Below are positions 1-6,202 of a stretch of DNA of 8,948 bases, one piece after another. Position numbers and translations under genes: made by a program. The stretch comes from CAWKZT01 sp963854565 (GTDB taxonomy: Bacteria > Actinomycetota > Acidimicrobiia > Acidimicrobiales > JAHEJN01), in the NCBI GenBank assembly GCA_963854565.1, contig CAWKZT010000071.1, forward strand, positions 1-8,948. Reading direction: 5' to 3'. Below the pieces are notes generated by a model, which was given only the letters and a program-made list of their open reading frames with translations, ran no database searches and was not told where the DNA came from. Position 1 is the stretch's first letter; the number at the start of each line of letters is the position of its first letter.

Positions 1-906
1 TACGTGCCGGTCGCCGGTGGAGAAGTTTCGGTCGCTCTCCAGAGCGTCGTACAGGCGCAACACAGCGGGGGTTCCGCCGCGGTGCAAGATGCGGCGGCAG
101 GCTTCGAGGCCTTCCTCAAAAGAATCGAAGCCGAAGGCTCGACGCATTTCGGCGGTGGGGACAGTGAAAATCTTGAGACGGGCTCCGGTAATAACGCCCA
201 GAGTTCCTTCGCTGCCCACGAACAGTTGATTGAGGTCGGGTCCAACAGCTGACCGGGGAGCGCCGCCGGTGGTGATCTCGGTTCCATCAGCGAGAACGAC
301 ATCGAGGCCGACGACAAGGTCTTCGATCTTGCCGTAACGGGTGGAGTACTGGCCCGCTCCGCGGCAGGCGAGCCAACCACCGATAGTGGAGAGGGCAATG
401 GACTGGGGCCAATGGCCGCCGGTTACCCCGTGGTCAGTGCGTAATTCGTTTTCATAGTCGTCACCGAAGTGGCCCGCACCAACATCGACGATCATTGACT
501 TCTTGTCGACGTTCTTGATTCCTGTGAGGCCAGTGAGATCAAGCGAAACGCCGCCATGCAGCGGGATGGAACCGCCTTGCACCCCAGAGCGTCCAGCAGC
601 GGGAGTTACCGGCACTTTGGACTCGTTGCAAATACGGAGCACCTCGGCGACGCCGTCGGCGCTATGGGGACGGGCGATAACCGCAGGGAGAGCGGGAACC
701 TCGCCATCGGTGGCCCAGGTCATAGCCAATGGCCACCAGTCACGGCTGATCTCGGCGCGAGCGCTCGCGTCCACGACGGTCTCGCACGCGTTGGCGAGAC
801 GGGCGAGGACCGTGTCTGATACCGGAACCTGATGCTTGGTGAAGTGCGGTTTAGCGTCAGCGGCCCCGCCCGAGATTGGGATGGGTGCAGTAGGAGAATT
901 GAGCAC
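1..906 (-). CDS. FAD-linked oxidase, alkyl-DHAP synthase-like (C-terminus beyond window)
   Basis: This is an open reading frame of 302 codons from a GTG at 906 that leaves the window at base 1, so the C-terminal part is missing. The GTG was chosen because AAGGA lies 6 nt upstream. The visible part is a PCMH-type FAD-binding domain: PAAGRSGVQGGS (residues 102-113), then STIGGWLACRGAGQYSTRYG (173-192) followed by KIEDLVVGLDVVLADG, then LNQLFVGSEGTLGVITGARL (225-244). The STIGGW...YGKIEDLVV stretch closely resembles alkyldihydroxyacetonephosphate synthase (AGPS) and its actinobacterial homologues such as M. tuberculosis Rv2251. AGPS exchanges the acyl group of acyl-DHAP for a fatty alcohol to form ether lipids, but its active-site tyrosine and histidines lie in the unseen C-terminal half. 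The substrate could therefore be different, for example a 2-hydroxyacid as in GlcD-type oxidases. It lies 23 bp downstream of glpD on the same strand, so co-transcription is likely. The fold is near certain; the reaction is inferred. Confidence 0.85.
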   Translation of the reverse strand, partial: MLNSPTAPIPISGGAADAKPHFTKHQVPVSDTVLARLANACETVVDASARAEISRDWWPLAMTWATDGEVPALPAVIARPHSADGVAEVLRICNESKVPVTPAAGRSGVQGGSIPLHGGVSLDLTGLTGIKNVDKKSMIVDVGAGHFGDDYENELRTDHGVTGGHWPQSIALSTIGGWLACRGAGQYSTRYGKIEDLVVGLDVVLADGTEITTGGAPRSAVGPDLNQLFVGSEGTLGVITGARLKIFTVPTAEMRRAFGFDSFEEGLEACRRILHRGGTPAVLRLYDALESDRNFSTGDRHV

Positions 907-929
907 AGGGTTTCCTTCGGGGAGCAATA

Positions 930-2612
930 TCAGGTCGGTAGAACCGCACCGGGAAGAGCAGCTCCGGTGGCTTCGGAGTGGAGGCTTTGGATGAAATCAT
1001 CGACCTGCGATGCCTGGGTTGCATCGTCCCAGCCCAGATCGTCCGCGACGAGTTTTGCTACGACAGGCGCAATGCGGGCCGTTGCTTTCCAATTACGAAT
1101 TCGGGCCCGTAGACGCCGGCTGAGAATGTCGTCGAGGGTGCGAACCATTTCGTGGCGCGCTACGTACTGGACCTCGACACGCAGGTACGGAAGTTCGGGA
1201 TCAAGACGCCCGGCGAGAGTGGGGTCGTTGTCAATCATGGCGGCAATGATGCCGCACTCTGATCCGAATCGGCCGAGAAGGTGAACGGCGTCGGCCTCGT
1301 CGAGCAACGGGTGTTCCCGAAGTAGTTTTAACGCATCGACGAGTTGGGTCGAGCCTCGCAGCTTGAGTTTGCGGGTGCGGCACCGACGGGAGAACGGAAG
1401 GTTGTCGTCGCCAAGTTGATCGACAGCCTGGTCGATGGTGTCGGCGGCCATATCGCGGTAGGTGGTGAGTTTGCCGCCCGTGACCGTGATGAGTCCGTTG
1501 GCACTGACGTCGACACGGTGGCGTCGGCTGAGATCGGCGGTTTTGGCCACTTTGGTGTCGGTTGAGGCGGTGGAGACCAACGGACGCAGGCCTGCCCACG
1601 TACCGGTGATGTCGTCGATGGTGAGCTTGAGTTGGGACATGTTATTAACACCGTGGAGCAAGTACTTGATGTCTTCACGTGTGATGGTTGGGTTGTCAAT
1701 TGGTCCGTCGTAGTCGGTGTCGGTAGTGCCGATGTAGATCTGTTCGCCCCACGGCACGAGGAACACCGAGCGTTTGTCACCTTTGACGGGTAGCACCGTT
1801 GCGACATCGAGTTGGACAAGGGAGCGAGGAATTACGATATGGGTTCCCTTGGCCGGTCGGATAGATGGTGCCGCGGCGGGATCGTCTAGATTTCGGACCT
1901 GGTCAGCCCATACCCCTGTTGCGTTGACGATGCAGCGGGTGGTGACGTCGAAGGTTTCACCATCGGCCTCAACGGTCACGGTGCGGTGGCCATATTGCAG
2001 GTCGTTGAGGGCGGTAACGCGCACACCATTAACCACGGTTGCTCCATGGTCTAGAGCCGCGGTACGGGCCAGTGTCAGAGTTAAGCGCGCATCGTCGGCC
2101 GCAGCGTCGTAGTACAGGTAGCCGCCGGCCACGTTCTTGCGATGGAGTCCGGGAAAGCTGTCGAGAACCTCGTCGGGGCTGAGTTTCTTGTGCAATTTGC
2201 CGATGCGGGCACCACCGGTCATGTCGTAGATCCACAAGGCAGAGCCGAGACCAGTGGCCGCCTTCCTGGGAAACAGGCCATCTTTGCTCAAGATCGGAAT
2301 CAGAAACGGCAGTTCGCGAACCAAGTGCGCGGCGTTGCTAAGGAGTCGCTGGCGTTCAGCGAGTGCTTCATAAACAAGCTTGATGTCGCCGTGTTGGATG
2401 TAGCGGATTCCACCGTGGATCATTTTGGAAGATTTGGATGAGGTGCCCGACGCAAAGTCGTCTTTTTCGATTAGGGCAGTGCGCAAGCCTCGAGAAGCGG
2501 CGTCGAGGGCAGCACCTGCTCCGGTTATGCCACCGCCGATGATGACAACGTCGAATGTGTGGTTGCGCAGCGCATGTAGCGACGACGCGCGGGAGAACGT
2601 TCCAAGACTCAT
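930..2612 (-). CDS. glpD: Glycerol-3-phosphate dehydrogenase (FAD-dependent, GlpD)
   Basis: This 560-residue protein oxidises sn-glycerol-3-phosphate to dihydroxyacetone phosphate and passes electrons through FAD to the respiratory quinone pool at the inner face of the membrane. Residues 21-42 form the FAD Rossmann motif (DVVIIGGGITGAGAALDAAS and following). The family signatures GTSSKSSKMIHGGIRYIQHG (56-75), KGTHIVIPRS and TGGKLTTYRDMAADTID are all present. The length matches bacterial GlpD. The frame stays open 25 codons further upstream to 2687, but the ATG at 2612 was chosen because it follows a purine-rich GGCGGGG and because the extra residues (a CCC-containing stretch) are unlike any GlpD N-terminus. 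It heads a minus-strand unit with the AGPS-like flavoprotein. Mycobacterium tuberculosis also carries glpD1 near an AGPS-like gene (Rv2249c and Rv2251, from memory). Expression may be controlled by the inverted repeat at 2638-2655. Confidence 0.95.
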   Translation of the reverse strand: MSLGTFSRASSLHALRNHTFDVVIIGGGITGAGAALDAASRGLRTALIEKDDFASGTSSKSSKMIHGGIRYIQHGDIKLVYEALAERQRLLSNAAHLVRELPFLIPILSKDGLFPRKAATGLGSALWIYDMTGGARIGKLHKKLSPDEVLDSFPGLHRKNVAGGYLYYDAAADDARLTLTLARTAALDHGATVVNGVRVTALNDLQYGHRTVTVEADGETFDVTTRCIVNATGVWADQVRNLDDPAAAPSIRPAKGTHIVIPRSLVQLDVATVLPVKGDKRSVFLVPWGEQIYIGTTDTDYDGPIDNPTITREDIKYLLHGVNNMSQLKLTIDDITGTWAGLRPLVSTASTDTKVAKTADLSRRHRVDVSANGLITVTGGKLTTYRDMAADTIDQAVDQLGDDNLPFSRRCRTRKLKLRGSTQLVDALKLLREHPLLDEADAVHLLGRFGSECGIIAAMIDNDPTLAGRLDPELPYLRVEVQYVARHEMVRTLDDILSRRLRARIRNWKATARIAPVVAKLVADDLGWDDATQASQVDDFIQSLHSEATGAALPGAVLPT

Positions 2613-2637
2613 CCCCGCCAATGGTACCCGCCATAAT

Positions 2638-2655
2638 CTGTACTGATTGGTACAG
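2638..2655. promoter_or_regulatory. Perfect inverted repeat in the glpD/trpD divergent region, candidate operator
   Basis: CTGTAC-TGATTG-GTACAG is a perfect 6-bp inverted repeat with a 6-bp spacer, the form expected for a dimeric repressor. It lies in the 95-bp gap between the divergent starts of glpD (2612) and trpD (2708). On the minus strand a poor -10-like GATTAT (2638-2633) touches its edge, so a bound protein would block glpD transcription. A second TGGTAC (2622-2627) repeats the TGGTAC at 2648-2653 at a distance of 26 bp, and may be an auxiliary half-site. No regulator gene is in view, so the ligand is unknown; a glycerol-linked regulator is a guess. I found no convincing -35 for either direction. 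A small CTGCA-AA-TGCAG hairpin at 2682-2693 is also present in the gap. Confidence 0.4.
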
Positions 2656-2707
2656 CAGCAGGGGCGCTTTTCGCTTCGAGCCTGCAAATGCAGATACGGT
2701 TTCGGGC

Positions 2708-3757
2708 ATGAATGTTCCTACTTTGGAAGAACTTGGTGGGTGGGTTTCGGTTCTGCGTCCGCTCACCAATGGCCACGATATTTCGGCTGGTATGGCCGAG
2801 GCGGCGCTGACCGAAGTACTCGCGGGCAAAGCCACCGACGCCCAGGTGACCGCGTTGATTGTTTCTCTTCGTCAGAAGGGCGAGACGGTCGAAGAACTTA
2901 CGGGTTTGGTGCAAGCGATGTTGGGTGCGGCGGTGCCATTGGCGATTCCTGATGGGGCCATCGACATCGTTGGTGCCGGTGGATCCAAGGCACGCCAGCA
3001 GGCAGCACTCAATGTGTCGACGATGTCATCGTTTGTGGCTGCTGCTGCTGGGGCCGTTGTTTGCAAGCACGGCAATCGTAAAGCTTCGTCGACGTCGGGT
3101 AGCTTCGATCTTCTCGATGAGCTTGGCGTAAATACGCAGCTCCAGGCCGAGGGTGTGCAGGCTTGCGTAGCCGAAGTTGGTTTGGCCTTTGCGTTCGCCG
3201 GCACGTTTCACCCCGCCATGCGGTTTGTGGGGCCGGTCCGCAAGCAAATTCAGATACCTACAGTGTTCAATGTCATCGGTCCGCTTTCTAACCCCGCCCA
3301 TGTCAAGCACTCCGTCGTTGGCGTTTCTGATGCGGCTGTAGGGGAGCGGATGATCGAAGTTCTCAAAGCCACCGGCCACGAACGTGCCTTGGTAGTCACC
3401 GGTGATGGCGCTATCGATGAGCTGGCCACCACCGGCCCATCGGTTGTCTTCGAGCTTCGTAACGGCGAGGTGTCTCGTGGGTCGCTCGATCCGGTCGAAC
3501 TGGGTATTGCTGCCGCACCTGCCGAAGGTCTCCGCGGTGGCGACTGTGTGGTAAATGCGGCGATTGCTCGTGAAATATTCGCCGGTGTTAAGAGCCCCGA
3601 ACGCGACATGATTACGTTGAATGCTGCCGCAGGCTTATTGGTCGGCGGGGTAGCTACGTCGTGGCTGCATGGCATCGAACTTGCTAGTGACGCACTCGAC
3701 TCGGGCGCCGCGGGTGAGCGCCTGGAACAGCTCGTCGCTGTGTCAAGCCGTTTCTAG
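2708..3757 (+). CDS. trpD: Anthranilate phosphoribosyltransferase, with altered GTGGDG motif
   Basis: This 349-residue protein belongs to the TrpD family, which joins anthranilate to PRPP with loss of pyrophosphate in tryptophan synthesis. The start is the ATG at 2708, giving MNVPTLEELGG; no Shine-Dalgarno is visible, and the frame upstream is open but overlaps the divergent glpD. Family landmarks are DIVGAGGSK (86-94), LNVSTMSSF (101-109), KHGNRKASS (120-128), FHPAMRFVGPVRK (167-179), FNVIGPLSNPA (187-197) and DGAIDELATTGP (233-244). D237 and E238 are the Mg-binding Asp-Glu pair. The odd point is GAGGSK where the family has GTGGDG, followed by two or three extra residues before LNVST. This is the PRPP pyrophosphate and second-metal loop. 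The protein may be a normal lineage variant, or a paralogue with altered metal or substrate use. No other trp gene is in the window. queG begins 6 bp after its stop. Confidence 0.85.
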   Translation: MNVPTLEELGGWVSVLRPLTNGHDISAGMAEAALTEVLAGKATDAQVTALIVSLRQKGETVEELTGLVQAMLGAAVPLAIPDGAIDIVGAGGSKARQQAALNVSTMSSFVAAAAGAVVCKHGNRKASSTSGSFDLLDELGVNTQLQAEGVQACVAEVGLAFAFAGTFHPAMRFVGPVRKQIQIPTVFNVIGPLSNPAHVKHSVVGVSDAAVGERMIEVLKATGHERALVVTGDGAIDELATTGPSVVFELRNGEVSRGSLDPVELGIAAAPAEGLRGGDCVVNAAIAREIFAGVKSPERDMITLNAAAGLLVGGVATSWLHGIELASDALDSGAAGERLEQLVAVSSRF

Positions 3758-3763
3758 TTCGAC

Positions 3764-4864
3764 ATGATCGAAATGGTCGAAGAACTGCGCACACTGGGCG
3801 CAGCCAACGGGCTCACTTCCGTCGGCATTGCTTCGGCCGAACCATTCACCGAGGCGCGGGTAGAAATTGAGCGCCGCAAGACCCTGGGACTGCACGGCGG
3901 GATGCAGTTCACGTTCCGCAATCCGGCCCGTTCCACCGAGCCCGATCGCATCGTTAGCGGGGCTCAGTCGATTGTTGTTGGTGCCCGTCGTTATGGCGAC
4001 GTAATACCCGACGCCCCCACCGATCAGCCCTATGGGCGTGCGGCCCGGTACGCCCATGTCGATCACTACGAAGACCTTCGAGCCGGGTTGAATGTCCTCG
4101 CCGAACGCCTTCGAGATGATGGCTACGAAGCCACCGTGGTAATCGACAGCAACGCGCTTGTTGATCGTCCAGCCGCCGTGCGAGCGGGCCTCGGCTGGTT
4201 GGGCAAGAACAGTTTGTTGTTGTTGCCCAAAGAGGGCAGCTGGTTTGTTATCGGCAACGTGGTTACAAACGCCCCACTACCCCCAGATGGCGAATCAGGC
4301 GGGACATGTGGAACTTGCAATCGATGTCTGGATGGGTGCCCTACCGGGGCACTCATCGAACCGGGTGTTCTTGACGCCCGTCGCTGTTTGGCATGGTTGG
4401 TGCAAGATACGGCCGACCTGCCCCGCCAATATCGTGTTGCTATGGGCGACCGTCTTTATGGCTGCGATATTTGCCAAGAAGTGTGCCCGCCCAACCGACG
4501 TGACCACGACGAAGCCCCGGCCGGCGACGCTGTCGGTCCGGGACCGTGGGTGGGTCTTCTCGATCTCCTCGAGGCGGACGACGAGGCAGTAATGGTGATG
4601 GCCGGGCAGTGGTATGTTCCGCGACGTGGGGCCCGCTATGTGCGCCGCAACGCGTTAGTTGCCCTTGGTAACGCCATAGCTGCCCAAGGGTCTGGCAGTT
4701 CCAGAGCCGATTCGGTATTGGTTCGGTACATCCGAGGGGCAGACGACATGTTAGCTAGTCACGCTGCTTGGGCGGCCCGGCGAATGTCGCGCGACGACTT
4801 GTGTAGTGTCGATATAGCTGGACCACTTCTTGCGGCCGAGATGGCTGCGCCACTTCCAACATGA
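3764..4864 (+). CDS. queG: Epoxyqueuosine reductase
   Basis: QueG carries out the last step of queuosine formation in tRNA, reducing epoxyqueuosine at the wobble base; characterised members use cobalamin and two [4Fe-4S] clusters. The 366-residue protein has the eight expected cysteines: C182, C185, C188 and C192 in CGTCNRCLDGCPTGAL, C208, and C234, C237 and C241 in GCDICQEVCPPN. The N-terminal cobalamin domain contains VVIDSNALVDRPAAVRAGLG (125-144), then WLGKNS. This segment holds the aspartate proposed as catalytic proton donor in studied QueG proteins, probably D128. The C-terminal part (about 288-345) reads like the HEAT-type repeats that grip the tRNA. The start is an ATG 6 bp after the trpD stop. 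The stop overlaps the next start as ATGA, so translation is likely coupled to the glycosyltransferase. Length is typical, since the E. coli protein is about 379 residues. The tgt, queA and other queuosine genes are not in view. Confidence 0.93.
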   Translation: MIEMVEELRTLGAANGLTSVGIASAEPFTEARVEIERRKTLGLHGGMQFTFRNPARSTEPDRIVSGAQSIVVGARRYGDVIPDAPTDQPYGRAARYAHVDHYEDLRAGLNVLAERLRDDGYEATVVIDSNALVDRPAAVRAGLGWLGKNSLLLLPKEGSWFVIGNVVTNAPLPPDGESGGTCGTCNRCLDGCPTGALIEPGVLDARRCLAWLVQDTADLPRQYRVAMGDRLYGCDICQEVCPPNRRDHDEAPAGDAVGPGPWVGLLDLLEADDEAVMVMAGQWYVPRRGARYVRRNALVALGNAIAAQGSGSSRADSVLVRYIRGADDMLASHAAWAARRMSRDDLCSVDIAGPLLAAEMAAPLPT

Positions 4865-6000
4865 CCCACCTGCTCGCCACCAACGATTTCCCACCCAAGA
4901 CGGGTGGGATTCAGAACTATCTGTGGGAGTTGTGGCGCCGCCTTCCTGCCGACGAGTTCACGGTGCTCACTCGTCCGCATCAGGGCGACGCGGTCTGGGA
5001 CGCAGCACAGGATTATGCGATTGTGCGCACGTCGCAGCGATTCTTGCTACCTACGCGTTCCATGCGCAAGGTAGTCGACCAACTTGCCGACGGAATTGGT
5101 GCCGGACTAGTCGTGTACGATCCCGCCTCTCCGCTGGGAGCAATTGGTCCGCGTAGTCGGCATCGGTATGCGGTCGTGCTCCACGGGGCCGAAGTAACTA
5201 TCCCGGGTCATATACCCGGTCCGTCGCACTTCCTTAAGCGCACGCTGCGCAACGCGTCGTTAATTATCTCCGCCAGCAAATACGCCGAGGCCGAAGCCGA
5301 GCGTTGTGCTGGAGTCCTGCCGCCGACTGTTTATGTGCCACCCGGAGTCGACGTCGATCGGTTTGTACCGATGGCCGACGCGGCCGTACCTGCTGCCCGA
5401 CGGCGCCTCGGCCTTGATGAAGATGCCATTGTGATTGTGGGGATCAGTCGCCTGGTCCCTCGTAAGGGTTTCCATTTGTTGATCGCCGCGGCGGAGAAGT
5501 TGCATACTGTTGCCGGTCAGCGCATCGAAGTGGTCATTGTTGGTACCGGCCGCGAACAAAACCGACTCCAGAAACTTGCTGATCAATCGTCGGCCAATGT
5601 GCGCTTGACTGGACGAGTAGATGATCAAGACCTTGCCGATTACTACGCCTGTGCGGATATTTCAGCCATGTTGTGTCACAACCGCCTGGGGGGACTCGAA
5701 CAAGAAGGTTTCGGCATTGTTTTCCTCGAATCGGCTGCTGCTGGGACCCCGCAGGTAGCTGGTAGCAGTGGAGGGGCGGCCGAAGCGGTAGCTCATGGCG
5801 AAACTGGGTTGGTGGTTGATGACCCAACCAGCGTGGATCAGGTTACCGCGGCGCTTCAGACGCTGATCGACGACCCCAAGTTGCGCAATAAGATGGCTGT
5901 GGCCGGTCGAAAACGAGCCGTGCACGATTTTTCTTACGATCTTCTGGCGAATCGGTTGCTCACCGCAATCCACTCAGTAGACGGCACCACCGGTCCGTAG
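4861..6000 (+). CDS. pimB: GT4 glycosyltransferase, PimB'-like phosphatidylinositol mannosyltransferase
   Basis: This 379-residue GT-B enzyme of CAZy family GT4 resembles mycobacterial PimB' (Rv2188c), which adds the second mannose from GDP-mannose to phosphatidylinositol mannoside on the cytoplasmic face of the membrane. The N-terminal acceptor domain begins LLATNDFPPKTGGIQNYL (4-21), equivalent to the LLVTNDFPPR-GGIQSYL opening of PimB'. HGAE (108-111) and VPPGVDVDRF (159-168) follow. The C-terminal donor domain has SRLVPRKG (196-203), VVIVGTGRE (224-232) and the EX7E motif from E282 to E290 (EGFGIVFLE), then AGSSGGAAEAV. There is no signal peptide or transmembrane helix. The start overlaps the queG stop (ATGA). 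Its last codons, including the TAG stop, lie inside a GTAGAC repeat tract, so the C-terminal VDGTTGP looks repeat-derived. An Rv2185c-like gene lies nearby, as in mycobacteria. GT4 membership is certain; the acceptor (PI mannoside or another lipid) is inferred. Confidence 0.82.
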   Translation: MTHLLATNDFPPKTGGIQNYLWELWRRLPADEFTVLTRPHQGDAVWDAAQDYAIVRTSQRFLLPTRSMRKVVDQLADGIGAGLVVYDPASPLGAIGPRSRHRYAVVLHGAEVTIPGHIPGPSHFLKRTLRNASLIISASKYAEAEAERCAGVLPPTVYVPPGVDVDRFVPMADAAVPAARRRLGLDEDAIVIVGISRLVPRKGFHLLIAAAEKLHTVAGQRIEVVIVGTGREQNRLQKLADQSSANVRLTGRVDDQDLADYYACADISAMLCHNRLGGLEQEGFGIVFLESAAAGTPQVAGSSGGAAEAVAHGETGLVVDDPTSVDQVTAALQTLIDDPKLRNKMAVAGRKRAVHDFSYDLLANRLLTAIHSVDGTTGP

Positions 6001-6031
6001 ACACCTCACTCGTAGACAACCCCTCGTAGAC
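5977..6031 (+). repeat. Short direct repeats with core GTAGAC
   Basis: Four copies of GTAGAC begin at 5977, 5997, 6012 and 6026, spaced 20, 15 and 14 bp. The last three are better conserved as CGTAGACA followed by C-rich sequence. The first copy codes for part of the glycosyltransferase C-terminus and the second contains its TAG stop codon. The spacers are irregular and too short for CRISPR. They may be remnants of tandem duplication or binding sites; nothing in the sequence decides between these. Confidence 0.6.
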
Positions 6032-6046
6032 ACCCCCCCTAAATCT

Positions 6047-6099
6047 TCGTTCTCGGTGTGTGGGCAGTGCGGAACGCACTGCCCACACACCGAGAACGA
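6047..6099. repeat. Perfect 25-bp inverted repeat with 3-nt loop (large hairpin)
   Basis: The left arm 6047-6071 and right arm 6075-6099 are exact reverse complements (25 of 25), separated by GAA; a G-U pair (6046/6100) could extend the stem in RNA. The top of the stem reads GGGCAGTGCG-GAA-CGCACTGCCC. It lies 46 bp after the pimB stop and 47 bp before the earliest start of the next gene. It could end or weaken transcription of the trpD-queG-pimB unit or protect its mRNA 3' end, but no T-run follows either arm, so it is not a standard intrinsic terminator. The perfect symmetry also fits a dispersed palindromic (REP/BIME-like) element or a DNA cruciform. There is no second copy in this window. 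Confidence 0.85.
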
Positions 6100-6107
6100 G
6101 TAATTGC

Positions 6108-6137
6108 GGGGGAGTGGACGGGGGAGTGGACGGGAGT
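6108..6137 (+). repeat. 12-bp tandem repeat, 2.5 copies
   Basis: The unit GGGGGAGTGGAC occurs at 6108-6119 and 6120-6131, followed by a partial third copy, GGGAGT, at 6132-6137. It lies between the large hairpin and the hexanucleotide tract. The G-rich, purine-rich strand could supply Shine-Dalgarno-like sequence for the gene starting near 6147, since the last GGGAG ends 10 nt before that GTG. Confidence 0.75.
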
Positions 6138-6142
6138 TCGTA

Positions 6143-6202
6143 GGATGTGGATGTGGATGTGGATGTGAATGTGAATGTGAATGGGGATGGGGATGTGAAT
6201 GT
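6143..6202 (+). repeat. Hexanucleotide microsatellite (GGATGT-like), 10 units
   Basis: There are ten consecutive 6-bp units with no interruption: four GGATGT, two GAATGT, one GAATGG, one GGATGG, one GGATGT and one GAATGT. The variation is confined to positions 2 and 6, so the array has begun to diverge. It starts immediately after an in-frame TAG (6141-6143) and runs into the membrane-protein reading frame, where it encodes alternating Asp/Asn and Val (Gly in two units). Gain or loss of units would keep the frame but change the N-terminal length, and would supply or remove GTG start codons, which recur every 6 bp. Confidence 0.9.

Noticed and set aside
2555..2707. N-terminal extension of TrpD by 51 residues
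   Set aside because: It would overlap the start of divergent glpD, its sequence is Cys/Arg-rich and unlike TrpD, and the family N-terminus starts at the ATG at 2708.
4158..4592. 144-residue plus-strand frame inside queG, and similar frames antisense to glpD and trpD
   Set aside because: They lie wholly within well-recognised genes in other frames, their sequence is typical of GC-rich shadow frames (Arg/Ser/Pro-rich), and none has a recognisable domain.
6047..6099. The large hairpin as a classical intrinsic terminator
   Set aside because: GC-rich stem, but no T-run after either arm, so it is kept as an inverted repeat and not called a terminator.
5977..6202. CRISPR array or phage attachment site
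   Set aside because: Repeat units are 6-12 bp with irregular or no spacers, there are no cas genes, integrase or tRNA, and no duplicated att-like core.
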